Source: Aggregatibacter kilianii
Lineage (GTDB): Bacteria; Pseudomonadota; Gammaproteobacteria; Enterobacterales; Pasteurellaceae
Length of the DNA stretch: 64,000 nucleotides
Assembly: GCF_003129965.1 (NCBI RefSeq)
Contig: NZ_NRCJ01000001.1
Coordinates: forward strand, 62,001 to 126,000
Direction: 5' to 3'
A program made the translations under genes and the position numbers. This document shows positions 9,699 through 18,456 of the stretch, piece after piece. Position 1 is the stretch's first letter. Every line of letters begins with the position of its first letter. The notes under the pieces were generated by a model, which saw only the letters and a list, made by a program, of their open reading frames with translations, ran no database searches and was not told the DNA's origin.

Positions 9699-11852
9699 CT
9701 AAGCCACCAACGCGGTTTCTTTTAAATAGCCTTTTAATTTTGTGTACTTATTGACAATATAACGTTTGGCCCAAGCCTGGTCGTCAATTTTATCAATACG
9801 CACGGCGCTATATTTATATTCCGGTGTGCGGGAGCCGGGGTTTAGAAACTCGCCGGTCAGTTCATTACATTTTCCAATCCACCATTGATAGGTCATATAA
9901 CAAGCACCTTTGTTGGTTCGACTACTGACATCGGCGCGTGACATAACTTTACCCCGTGCAGACGAGATCCAAACCAAATCATTATGCTTAATACCTAATT
10001 CGGCGGCATCCCGATCGTTCATTTGTACGAATCCCGGTTCATCGGCAAGGTTCGCTAATGCGCGACAATTCCCGGTCATCGAACGACAAGAATAGTGTCC
10101 TACTTCGCGTACGGTAGAAAGAACCATTGGAAATTCTTCGCTGGTTTGATCTACCGGCGGGCGCCAATCGCAAGCAAAGAACTGCGCTTTTCCACCCGGT
10201 AAGTCAAAGACTTGACCTTTATATAGATACTGTGTGCCCATATCTTCCGGTCCTTCGTCCGTACAAGGCCATTGCACATAACCCAACCCTTCCATTTTTT
10301 CATAGGTTGCGCCCTTATAAATCGGACAAAGGGAACGCAATTCATCCCAAATTTCTTTGGTGTTGTTATAGTGCATCGGATAGCCCATTGCGGTGGCGAT
10401 TTCACTGATAATTTGCCAATCGTCTTTAACATTGCCCACAGGTTCAATCGCTTTATAAAAACGTTGAAACCCTCGATCGGCAGACGAATAAACCCCTTCA
10501 TGTTCGGCACAGGACGTTGCCGGCAAAATCACGTCCGCTTCCGCTGCGGTTTGCGTCATGAAAATATCTTGCACAATAATAAACTCGAGTTCTTTGAAGC
10601 GTTTTTTCACTTCCTCAACATCCGGTTCCGTTTGCAGGGTATCTTCTCCCATGATGTAGAAGGCTTTGAGCTTACCTTCCTTAATGGCTTTTGGAATTTC
10701 CGTCAACGGTACGCCCGGGTTGGTATTTAATTTATCCACACCCCATGCCTTTGCAAATTTTTCCATAACGGCGGGGTCACTAAGTTTTTGATAGCCCGGC
10801 AAGGTGTTAAATAATGCGCCCATATCACAAGCGCCCTGCACGTTATTTTGTCCGCGCACAGGCCCTAAGCCGACATTCGGTTTGCCGAGATTACCGGTCA
10901 ACATAGCTAAACTTGCCAAAGATTGCACGGTCTCAACCCCCTGAATAAATTGGCAAACACCCATGCCCCACAACAACGTCGCACTTTCTGCTGTGGCATA
11001 CATTCTTGCCACTTCTCGAACGACGCTTGGTTCTACACCGGTAATATGCTGAGTGGCTTCCGGAGTGTAGTTTTTTACAATATCGTAGAACGCATCAAAA
11101 TTTTCCGTATGCTTATCAATAAATTCTTGATCAACTAAATTTTCTTCTAAGATCACATTCATGACAGAATTTAAGAACGCCACATTGCAACCGTTTTCTA
11201 ACGGAACATAAATATCGGCAAGTCGCGCCGTCTCAATTTTGCGCGGGTCGCACACGATGATCTTCGCCCCCTTCTGTTTGGCACGATGAATACGACGGGC
11301 AACAATCGGGTGTGACGCCGAAGGGTTATAGCCAAAAATAAGTAAGCATTTGGAATCTTCAATTTCCACGATGGAATTTGACATGGCGCCATTGCCGACG
11401 GATTTTAACAAACCGGTTACCGAAGGGCCGTGACAAACACGGGCACAGCAATCCACATTATTATTTCTGAGTACAGCACGGGCAAATTTTTGCATGACAT
11501 AATTCACTTCATTGCCCGGTCCACGGGAAGATCCCGTCACCATAATGGATTCATCGCCGTATTTGACTTTAATTTCGGACAAGCGACGGGCAGAATAGTT
11601 AATCGCTTCTTCCCAGCTAACGGGAGTGAAAGGTTCGCCTCGTTTATAGCGAATCATAGGTTGAGTTAAACGTGGTGTGAGAATTTGAGTATCGTGTACA
11701 AAATCCCAGCCATAATAGCCTTTTAAACACAATTCACCTTGATTGGTGACGCCATTGAGCGGCTCAGTGCCGACAATTTTATTATTTTCAACCAACAGGT
11801 TGATTTTGCAACCCGAACCGCAATACGGGCAAACGGTAATCACTTTTTTCAT
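9699..11852 (-). CDS. fdhF: Formate dehydrogenase H, cysteine variant
   Basis: Molybdenum bis-MGD enzyme that oxidises formate to CO2 and feeds electrons to the hydrogenase arm of formate hydrogenlyase on the cytoplasmic side. 717 residues from the ATG at 11852, close to E. coli FdhF (715). An upstream in-frame extension lacks family sequence and was rejected. [4Fe-4S] ligands are CPYCGSGCK plus LCLKG. The active-site stretch reads CARVCHGPS: residue 140, selenocysteine (TGA) in E. coli, is a TGT Cys codon here (11433-11435), and the next residue is the catalytic His. PVRGQNNVQGACDMG carries the active-site Arg. It is the last gene of the hyf cluster, 207 nt after hycI, so it may have its own promoter. 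Confidence 0.95.
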   Translation of the reverse strand: MKKVITVCPYCGSGCKINLLVENNKIVGTEPLNGVTNQGELCLKGYYGWDFVHDTQILTPRLTQPMIRYKRGEPFTPVSWEEAINYSARRLSEIKVKYGDESIMVTGSSRGPGNEVNYVMQKFARAVLRNNNVDCCARVCHGPSVTGLLKSVGNGAMSNSIVEIEDSKCLLIFGYNPSASHPIVARRIHRAKQKGAKIIVCDPRKIETARLADIYVPLENGCNVAFLNSVMNVILEENLVDQEFIDKHTENFDAFYDIVKNYTPEATQHITGVEPSVVREVARMYATAESATLLWGMGVCQFIQGVETVQSLASLAMLTGNLGKPNVGLGPVRGQNNVQGACDMGALFNTLPGYQKLSDPAVMEKFAKAWGVDKLNTNPGVPLTEIPKAIKEGKLKAFYIMGEDTLQTEPDVEEVKKRFKELEFIIVQDIFMTQTAAEADVILPATSCAEHEGVYSSADRGFQRFYKAIEPVGNVKDDWQIISEIATAMGYPMHYNNTKEIWDELRSLCPIYKGATYEKMEGLGYVQWPCTDEGPEDMGTQYLYKGQVFDLPGGKAQFFACDWRPPVDQTSEEFPMVLSTVREVGHYSCRSMTGNCRALANLADEPGFVQMNDRDAAELGIKHNDLVWISSARGKVMSRADVSSRTNKGACYMTYQWWIGKCNELTGEFLNPGSRTPEYKYSAVRIDKIDDQAWAKRYIVNKYTKLKGYLKETALVA

Positions 11853-12059
11853 AATGACATCCTTTAATAAATAACGTGTAAAAATTAACCTAATCACTTA
11901 GACGGATTTATTAATCTTGTCATATGCTTGAATTTGCTTTTGAGTTCCCCCTTTTCAAATGCAAACATATTTACCGATTCCTATCGGTAGCATTTATCTT
12001 TCTTCCTTTCACCTCCTCTTATCGTTTATAAAATTCTTTAAATTTTTTGACCGCACTTT

Positions 12060-12521
12060 TTACAACACCGGAATCTCCGCAAGATCCCGTCCATCTTTCA
12101 AAAAGTCATACATAAATTGCACGGAGTCTTTCACCGCGTCGGTCATCGGGAAGCCGAAGGAAACAAGATCCGGTTGGATGCCGACGAAGACGATTTTTTC
12201 GATGTCTTGTTCTAATTGCTCGATGAGGAAGTTAAGCGGCATATTATGCGTGCTCATGAAGAACATTTCGGCGATGGCCTCTTTTTCGATCATGCGGATT
12301 TTGCCCGGTGCCAATTCCATGTCGGCGGCATCGAAAATCAGCAACAGTTCGGGCTTAAGTTCGCGCACGATGTGTGCGACGTTTTCCGGGGCAGAACCGC
12401 CGTCAAGTGCGGTCCAATTTTCCAACGGATTTTCAGTCAACAGCTGATATAGACACGGACCTGCGCCGTCATCGCCCATCATGCTGTTACCAACGGTAAG
12501 GATGAGGTTTTTATTCGTCAC
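12060..12521 (-). CDS. hycI: Hydrogenase maturation endopeptidase HycI
   Basis: Nickel-dependent protease that cuts the C-terminal tail from the hydrogenase large subunit (here HyfG) once nickel is inserted. 153 residues; VGNSMMGDDGAGP at the start holds a metal-binding Asp, LIFDAADM the second Asp and MSTHNMPLNFLIEQL the His. The N-terminal half closely follows E. coli HycI as recalled. The start is GTG at 12521, overlapping the hycH stop by 11 nt, so translation is probably coupled. E. coli has no hycI in its hyf operon; here the dedicated protease sits inside it. A diverged remnant of this gene lies at 9283-9404. Confidence 0.93.
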   Translation of the reverse strand: MTNKNLILTVGNSMMGDDGAGPCLYQLLTENPLENWTALDGGSAPENVAHIVRELKPELLLIFDAADMELAPGKIRMIEKEAIAEMFFMSTHNMPLNFLIEQLEQDIEKIVFVGIQPDLVSFGFPMTDAVKDSVQFMYDFLKDGRDLAEIPVL

Positions 12522-12918
12522 GACGTTTCACCATGATATACATGACCGGCTCGCGCTGAATGGAAGCCAGCGTATCCATTAAAATGTCCACCCATTGTTG
12601 ATGTTGGGGCGTGAAATTCACTTTGTTTTCGTCCATCGCCTTTGCCAACAGATTTACATGGCTGGAATCAATCACGATTTCGCCGAACTTCATCAAACCG
12701 GCGAATTTGCGTCTTGCCTCCCCTTCCGGAAAACTTTCGACAAAACGTTGGTAATCCTCGTAGTCGCAAATCAGCAATTTTTTAAAACAATCGATGACGC
12801 CCACATGGTGACCGATTGCCAGAGAGTAATACATTACTTGTTGAGCCTGTTCTGGCACTTGTTCGTCGTTTTCCACGAAACGCTCATTGAGTAAATAGAA
12901 AAAGACTTTGGTTGTCAT
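12511..12918 (-). CDS. hycH: Formate hydrogenlyase assembly protein HycH/HyfJ
   Basis: Cytoplasmic assembly factor required for maturation of formate hydrogenlyase; it is not part of the final complex. 135 residues against 136 for E. coli HycH. The family core is plain (EQAQQVMYYSLAIGHHVGVID; ARRKFAGLMKFGEIVID). A GGA box 7 nt before the ATG. It follows hyfI after a 158-bp gap filled by a compound hairpin repeat, and overlaps hycI. HyfJ and HycH are homologous; I use the hycH name because hycI accompanies it. Confidence 0.9.
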   Translation of the reverse strand: MTTKVFFYLLNERFVENDEQVPEQAQQVMYYSLAIGHHVGVIDCFKKLLICDYEDYQRFVESFPEGEARRKFAGLMKFGEIVIDSSHVNLLAKAMDENKVNFTPQHQQWVDILMDTLASIQREPVMYIMVKRRDE

Positions 12919-12957
12919 GGTATGTCCTTATAACGACGGATAACGGTCTTAGTATAT

Positions 12958-13073
12958 CCGAGGGTAATAAATTACCCTCGGTTAGGCATGATTGTTCCCC
13001 GTTGGGGAACTACTGACACTAGCCCCCACGGGGCTAAATTATGCGTAACCTAGGGTAACTTTGTTACCCTAGG
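12958..13073. repeat. Compound palindromic repeat of four hairpins between hyfI and hycH
   Basis: Four hairpins in a row: CCGAGGGTAAT/ATTACCCTCGG (12958-12981), GTTCCCC/GGGGAAC (12994-13010), TAGCCCC/GGGGCTA (13020-13036) and CCTAGGGTAAC/GTTACCCTAGG (13049-13073). The linkers TTAGGCATGATT and AATTATGCGTAA are themselves nearly reverse complements, so the whole element is one large imperfect palindrome. A half copy lies at 29297-29349. It starts right after the hyfI stop, inside the operon, and might act on transcript processing or polarity. No transposase is nearby. Confidence 0.85.
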
Positions 13074-13076
13074 GGG

Positions 13077-13853
13077 CTACCCCGAAAACGGCATACTGAT
13101 CGCATGCAGACGGTTGACGATTTCGCTTAAACGCGGATCCGCCTCCCGTTCCAGGTATTCGCCTAAACGCACACCGAACGGCACTTTGTCTTCTTCCGAC
13201 ATCATCGCCATAAACTGATTGGCGATGTTGCCGCCTTGACGGTAACCGGCGAGACGGCGGGCTTCCCGTTCGAGACTGATTCGTAAATCCAGCGGAATGG
13301 TCGGGAAGCGCAATTTAGCGTCGGCATTCGGATCAGCTTTTTCCTGTTTACCTTTCAGTTTTTGGTCGAGTAAGCCCAGTGCCATGGCGAAACCGTAAAT
13401 GGTAGCAGCAGGGGTTGGCGGGCAACCCGGGATATACACGTCAATGGGCACGATTTGATCGCTGCCGCCCCAGACGCAATAAAGATCGTGGAAAATGCCG
13501 CCGCCGCAACCGCAGGCACCGTAAGAAATACAGATTTTCGGATCGGGCGCCGCTTGATAAGCACGCATTGCAGGGGTTCGCATGGCACGGGTGACCGCAC
13601 CGGTAAACAATAAAATATCCGCATGGCGAGGCGAGGCGACCACTTTGATACCGAAACGTTCTGCGTCGAACGTCGGTGTGATGGTGCTGAAAATTTCGAT
13701 TTCACAACCGTTACAACCGCCGCAGTCCACACGATACACATACGCCGAACGTTGAATATTCTTCAACAGGGTTTGTTTCATTTTGGCGATATTTTCGTCA
13801 ATGCTGAATGGCGTTGAAATGCCGTTGACCGGCATTGGAATTTGTGTGTTCAT
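13077..13853 (-). CDS. hyfI: Hydrogenase-4 small subunit HyfI
   Basis: Iron-sulfur subunit that passes electrons to the NiFe site of HyfG; related to NuoB and HycG. 258 residues. Proximal [4Fe-4S] ligands are seen in [31 protein letters not shown] and [16 protein letters not shown] differs from the GACGNSGG I recall in E. coli HycG. No Tat signal, as expected for a cytoplasm-facing group 4 enzyme. The ATG overlaps the hyfH stop (ATGA) and a GGAGG lies in the end of hyfH. Confidence 0.94.
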   Translation of the reverse strand: MNTQIPMPVNGISTPFSIDENIAKMKQTLLKNIQRSAYVYRVDCGGCNGCEIEIFSTITPTFDAERFGIKVVASPRHADILLFTGAVTRAMRTPAMRAYQAAPDPKICISYGACGCGGGIFHDLYCVWGGSDQIVPIDVYIPGCPPTPAATIYGFAMALGLLDQKLKGKQEKADPNADAKLRFPTIPLDLRISLEREARRLAGYRQGGNIANQFMAMMSEEDKVPFGVRLGEYLEREADPRLSEIVNRLHAISMPFSG

Positions 13854-14497
13854 CGTCTTTCGCCTCCTGCTAAAACTCTTGAATTTTGCACCGCACTTTC
13901 TTCCCGTTGTTCGACCATTTGTTTGAAATTCAGGCGAACCGGTTCTTTAAAGTCGATGAGTTTCATCCGCATATTAGATTCCATGTTTGCGGTTTTTTCC
14001 AAGCTGCCCTGACGTTTGCATACCGGGCAGGTGTGCAACACTTCCAGTTTTTGTTTGACTAATTGCGGGTCATCCAAGGTTTGTTTGAACAAATCGATGG
14101 TGTAATTCAGTTCTTTATAAGAAATGAACGGTTGACCGCAGTGCTGGCAAGTCACGGTGGCAAAGGTGGTTTCCTGATAAAGGTCCTGTTTGTTGGTGAC
14201 CGATAATTCAAAATCCTGCGTTAACCGAATGGCTTTGGTCGGGCAAACTTCTTCACAACGACCGCAGAAAATGCAGCGCCCCAAGAATAACGACCACGTG
14301 CGGTCGCCGGTAACGGGGTCGGTGCGCATGGTTAACGCGTTTGCCGGACAAGTCATGGTGCAGGCGGCGCACACGATACATTGATCGGAGTTGAGCTCCG
14401 GTTTGCCTCTGAAATCCTCATCCACTTCATAAGGTTTGAACGGGTATTTGGTGGTCACGTCACCGGCTTTAAATACGGTTTTAAGTAGCTTGAACAT
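13850..14497 (-). CDS. hyfH: Hydrogenase-4 ferredoxin-like subunit HyfH
   Basis: Electron-transfer subunit of the peripheral arm (NuoI/HycF relative). Two 4Fe-4S motifs are seen: [16 protein letters not shown] (about residues 40-55) and [16 protein letters not shown]. Two further CxxC pairs (CQHCGQ, CPVCKR) form a rubredoxin- or zinc-ribbon-like region. The protein is 215 residues; I recall about 180 for HycF and HyfH of E. coli, the excess being a charged C-terminal tail. GGAGG precedes the ATG. It lies between hyfG and hyfI, with an ATGA overlap to the latter. Confidence 0.93.
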   Translation of the reverse strand: MFKLLKTVFKAGDVTTKYPFKPYEVDEDFRGKPELNSDQCIVCAACTMTCPANALTMRTDPVTGDRTWSLFLGRCIFCGRCEEVCPTKAIRLTQDFELSVTNKQDLYQETTFATVTCQHCGQPFISYKELNYTIDLFKQTLDDPQLVKQKLEVLHTCPVCKRQGSLEKTANMESNMRMKLIDFKEPVRLNFKQMVEQREESAVQNSRVLAGGERR

Positions 14498-14509
14498 TTT
14501 CCGCCTCCC

Positions 14510-16240
14510 TTATTTCAGTGGTGAATTTTTACGTTCAATGCCGTAGCGTTCGATTTCTTTGTAATCCACGGTTTTCGCTTTGCGCTTGCGCACATCAACC
14601 ACGGTGACGCGGTCGGTACAGGAATAGCAAGGGTCAAGACTACCGATAATCAACGGCGCATCGGACACCGTATTGCCGCGTAACATATAACGTAATGTCG
14701 GCCAGTTGGCATAGGTTGCAGCACGACAACGCCAGCGGAACAATTTTTGGTTATCACCCAGCATTGACCAGTGAATGTCTTCGCCGCGCGGCGCTTCGGT
14801 AATACCAAGCGCAAAACGCCCCGGTGTGTAATTGAAGCCTTCTTTTAGGATGGCACCGCTTGGCAGGTTATCCACCATGTAATCAATGATATTCATGGAT
14901 TCAAACACTTCGCTAATCCGCACTTTCACACGGGAAAGCACGTCGCCATTGGCTTCGGTGAACAAATTAAACGGCACATCGCCGTAGCCGGAGAACGGAT
15001 GCACTTTGCGCACATCACGGGCAAAACCGGAACCGCGAATCATCGGACCCACCGGGCTGAAATCACGGGCAATGTCTTTTGCCAAAATCCCCACGCCCAC
15101 GGTGCGTTGTTCCATGTTCGGCGTATTCAGCAGAATCTCCGATAAGGTTTTGATTTCTTCGCGCATTTCGCCAATCAGCTTGATACATTGCTCTCGTTGG
15201 TGTTTCAACATATCGCGACGCACTCCGCCGATGAGGTTAATACCGTAGGTTTTACGGGCGCCGGTGAGCACTTCCGCCAAGGTCATGGATTTTTCCCGCA
15301 CGCGGAAAAATTGCATGAAGCCCGTATCAAAGCCGGTAAAGTGGCTGGAAAGCCCTAAGTTCAACAAGTGACTGTGCAGGCGTTCCACTTCCAGCAAAAT
15401 GGCGCGAATCCATTGTGCCCGTTTTGGAATTTGAATGCCCAAGGCGCTTTCCACGGAATTGGCGTAGGCGACGCTGTGGGTAAACCCGCAAATCCCGCAT
15501 ACACGGTCGGCAAGGAAGTTCACTTGGTCGTAGTCCATACGGGTTTCCGCCAATTTTTCCATACCGCGATGCACGTAGAACAAACGGTAGTCCGCGTCAA
15601 TAATGTCTTCCCCGTCCACAAACAAACGGAAGTGCCCCGGTTCGTCGGAGGTGATGTGTAACGGACCAATCGGCACAATGCGCGCTTCACCTTTTTCATT
15701 AATAAATTCGTAAGTTTCCGTTGCTGTTGTCGGATCAGGGCGCAAGCGATAATCCATGGAATCTTTACGCAGCGGATAAAGATCATCCGGCCAATCGTCC
15801 GGCAACACCAAACGGCGTTGATCAGGCAAACCGACAGCTTTCAAGCCGTACATATCGAACAATTCGCGCTCGCCCCACACCGCCGCTTTCACTTTAGGCG
15901 TGACGGACGGAAATTCTAAGGTAACGGGATCCACCAAGGCTTTAATCGTGATGAAGGTTTTCACTTCCCCTTCCATGGAAAGCACGTAGTACACCGCATA
16001 ATTGCCGTGAATGGAACGTTCGTCATTACCAAACACCAAAGGCAACCAACCGTCATGTTGGTAGTACAGGTATTCCACCACATCAGGCAACATATTGGTT
16101 TTAATCGTCAGCGTGACCTGATTTGGTGTTGACCACTCCTCGTCCAAAATCGTATTCGGAAATTTAGCATTGACTGCTTCAATATAATTTTTGCCAAGCA
16201 TTTTGCCCGGATCGACGGATGTATTTTTCGTTAATTCCAT
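14510..16240 (-). CDS. hyfG: Hydrogenase-4 large (catalytic NiFe) subunit HyfG
   Basis: Proton-reducing NiFe subunit. The N-terminal third (about residues 1-170) is a NuoC-like domain and the remainder is NuoD/large-subunit-like, as in HycE/HyfG. NiFe ligands are RVCGICGFTHS near residue 245 and DPCYSC near the C-terminus. HycI should cut after the Arg of DPCYSCTDR, releasing a tail of about 35 residues that ends ERKNSPLK. Length 576 compares with about 570 in E. coli. GAGGG precedes the ATG. It is 12 nt from hyfH and 19 nt from hyfF. Confidence 0.96.
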   Translation of the reverse strand: MELTKNTSVDPGKMLGKNYIEAVNAKFPNTILDEEWSTPNQVTLTIKTNMLPDVVEYLYYQHDGWLPLVFGNDERSIHGNYAVYYVLSMEGEVKTFITIKALVDPVTLEFPSVTPKVKAAVWGERELFDMYGLKAVGLPDQRRLVLPDDWPDDLYPLRKDSMDYRLRPDPTTATETYEFINEKGEARIVPIGPLHITSDEPGHFRLFVDGEDIIDADYRLFYVHRGMEKLAETRMDYDQVNFLADRVCGICGFTHSVAYANSVESALGIQIPKRAQWIRAILLEVERLHSHLLNLGLSSHFTGFDTGFMQFFRVREKSMTLAEVLTGARKTYGINLIGGVRRDMLKHQREQCIKLIGEMREEIKTLSEILLNTPNMEQRTVGVGILAKDIARDFSPVGPMIRGSGFARDVRKVHPFSGYGDVPFNLFTEANGDVLSRVKVRISEVFESMNIIDYMVDNLPSGAILKEGFNYTPGRFALGITEAPRGEDIHWSMLGDNQKLFRWRCRAATYANWPTLRYMLRGNTVSDAPLIIGSLDPCYSCTDRVTVVDVRKRKAKTVDYKEIERYGIERKNSPLK

Positions 16241-16259
16241 TTTTTCCCCCTCTTGTCGA

Positions 16260-17798
16260 TCATTTCGCTAAACTTTGCCAAGGTAAAACCAACATATCAC
16301 CGAAGGATACATTCGGTTGTCCCAATACAATACCTACCGCATTGGTCAGAAGCTGTAAAATCGGTTCGGCGATGTAAACCCCCATGCAGAAGAGTAATAG
16401 CAAGTAAATTGCCAATACGGCAATGGACGATTTATTTAATTCGCCGACTTCAATTCCCTCTTTCGGTTTACCTAATACGGTTTTCAACAGCATGGTGGTT
16501 AACCCTGCTAAGGCAATGGTCAGAAAGATCAAACATAAAACGATGAGCCAGGTTTTGCCCGCATAAATCCCTGCCACGGCAATGGCAAATTCACTGGTGA
16601 ACATCCCGAACGGCGGCATACCGCCCAACGCGAGCGCACCGCCGGCAAATAACACGGCGGTAAACGGCATGGTGCGCCATAAACCGCTGACTTCATGAAT
16701 ATCACGGCTACGGTATTTCAATAAAATGTTACCGGAAGCGCAGAACAATAACGCTTTCGCCAAACTGTGCGTGATGGTATGCAATAAGCCCGCAAAAGCA
16801 CCAATCGGACCACCCAACCCAAAGGCGAAGCTGATTAAGCCCATATTTTCGATACTGTGATACGCCAGTTTCCGTTTAATATCATGTTGCATGATGATGA
16901 AGAATGATGCGATACCTGTGGAAAGCAAGCCGAATACCAATAATAAGGTTTGCGGATAGTCGTCGCCCACGGCTTTGGAAACCAAAATGTAGTAACGCAA
17001 TACCACCAACATGGCGCAATTCAACAACACCGCGGAAAGTACCGCACTGACCGGGCTTGGCGCTTCACTGTGCGCATCAGGCAACCAAGTATGCATCGGA
17101 AACAGACCGCACTTGGTGCCGAAACCGACCAAAATGAAAGCGAAGGCAAGATACATCAAACCGTGATTTAAACCGGAAGCCTGTTGATTTACCGCTGTCC
17201 AGAAAATCGCTTGGCTCGGATCCGCCAACAAGTTCGTGCCGTTTGAGAACGTCAAAATCGTACCGAACAAACCGAAGGCGACACCCACGGAGCAAATGAT
17301 GATGTATTTCCATGCGGCTTCCAGCGAGGTTTTTTGTTTGTAGGTTCCCACCAAGAACGCGGAACTCAATGTCGTCGCTTCAATCCCCGCCCACATTAAA
17401 ATCAGGTTATTTGTGGTGACGGATAAGATCATGGTGAAGAAGAACAGATGCAAGAAACCGTAGTAACGGCAATAACCGACAAGATCAATATGTCCTTCGT
17501 TAAATTCACGGTTGATATAGGCAACGGAGTACACACCCGCCAAACCGCCCACGATACTAATTAAGGCTAAGAAAATGGCAGACAGGCTATCCACATGAAT
17601 CCAGTTTCCCCACGTGGTGATTTCGCCTTGCGCCAACACGCCGGAAATCGCCTGTAACGAAAACACGAAGGTTAAAATCAAGCCGGTAATATGAAGTGCG
17701 GTGCAAAATATCCGATTTTTTACGAATCCGCAGGCAAAACAGGCAAGCGATATTGCCAAAGGTGCGATTAATAACGCATTTATCCATTGTTCATACAT
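16260..17798 (-). CDS. hyfF: Hydrogenase-4 membrane subunit HyfF (NuoN/L/M family)
   Basis: Antiporter-like membrane protein, 512 residues and about 14 predicted helices, part of the putative ion-pumping arm. The proton_antipo_M core is seen with conserved MWAGIEATTLSSAFLVG (Glu), GTKCGLFPMHTWLPDAHSEA (Lys, His) and QHDIKRKLAYHSIENMG. AGGGG ribosome binding site. HyfF is one of the subunits that Hyf has and Hyc lacks, so it helps classify this locus as the Hyf (FHL-2) type. Confidence 0.93.
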   Translation of the reverse strand: MYEQWINALLIAPLAISLACFACGFVKNRIFCTALHITGLILTFVFSLQAISGVLAQGEITTWGNWIHVDSLSAIFLALISIVGGLAGVYSVAYINREFNEGHIDLVGYCRYYGFLHLFFFTMILSVTTNNLILMWAGIEATTLSSAFLVGTYKQKTSLEAAWKYIIICSVGVAFGLFGTILTFSNGTNLLADPSQAIFWTAVNQQASGLNHGLMYLAFAFILVGFGTKCGLFPMHTWLPDAHSEAPSPVSAVLSAVLLNCAMLVVLRYYILVSKAVGDDYPQTLLLVFGLLSTGIASFFIIMQHDIKRKLAYHSIENMGLISFAFGLGGPIGAFAGLLHTITHSLAKALLFCASGNILLKYRSRDIHEVSGLWRTMPFTAVLFAGGALALGGMPPFGMFTSEFAIAVAGIYAGKTWLIVLCLIFLTIALAGLTTMLLKTVLGKPKEGIEVGELNKSSIAVLAIYLLLLFCMGVYIAEPILQLLTNAVGIVLGQPNVSFGDMLVLPWQSLAK

Positions 17799-17802
17799 AG
17801 CG

Positions 17803-18441
17803 TTACCCCTTCAAACTCATAAGTTGTTTTGCATCTAATGAATGGAATGTCCGGTAAATTTTGTTTACCAACACCACCATGATGATGACCGCAAATATGG
17901 CATCTGTGGCAATTCCGATTTCCACTAATTCAGGTGCTTTATTTGCCAATAAGGCTAAAGTGAGATGAGAACCGTTTTCCATCAAACAATAACCGAACAC
18001 TTGTTTTACGATATTGCGTTGGCTGACGATGCACACCAAACCGAGCAGGAAGTGACTTAAAGAGACGGAAAGCGCCGGTTTAAGGTGTTCCACCAACGGC
18101 AAATCGATCGGGATGACAACAAAGTAGCACAATGTGACTATCACTGCTGTGATCGGGATCAACCAAGCGATATTCATTCCACCCGGTGTTTGACTTTCGT
18201 CAATATTTTTCATGGCATAAATCAAAATTGCCGGCACTAAAATCACTTTGGTAATAAAGGCGCTGATGGACCACATATACAGTTCGTGCGCCTGCATTTC
18301 ATAAGCGAGATAGACAAACAGCAACACCAAAACGAGAGATTGCAAGCCGTAAAACATCGCCCCTTTCTTGGCGGTTCGTACCATAATTACGCAGAGAGAG
18401 GTAATAATGAGTAAACTTGCAAGGGCATTTATCATTAACAT
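17803..18441 (-). CDS. hyfE: Hydrogenase-4 membrane subunit HyfE
   Basis: Small membrane subunit of 212 residues with six or seven helices; the C-terminal half resembles NuoK (FGYCLMENGSHLTLALLA, with a membrane Glu). E. coli HyfE is about 216 residues. GGAGG 6 nt before the ATG. HyfE is absent from Hyc-type hydrogenase 3, and sits between hyfD and hyfF in the canonical Hyf order. Sequence features alone would not prove the name, but position and length agree. Confidence 0.92.
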   Translation of the reverse strand: MLMINALASLLIITSLCVIMVRTAKKGAMFYGLQSLVLVLLFVYLAYEMQAHELYMWSISAFITKVILVPAILIYAMKNIDESQTPGGMNIAWLIPITAVIVTLCYFVVIPIDLPLVEHLKPALSVSLSHFLLGLVCIVSQRNIVKQVFGYCLMENGSHLTLALLANKAPELVEIGIATDAIFAVIIMVVLVNKIYRTFHSLDAKQLMSLKG

Positions 18442-18456
18442 AGATTCCTCCTTAAC

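Noticed and set aside
9699-11852. A SECIS element or selenocysteine decoding in fdhF
   Set aside because: There is no in-frame TGA; codon 140 is TGT.
11955-11993. A 12-codon minus-strand ORF (MLPIGIGKYVCI) after a purine-rich stretch between hycI and fdhF
   Set aside because: Too short and without conservation evidence; the ACCGAT/ATCGGT palindrome it covers may instead be an operator or weak terminator.
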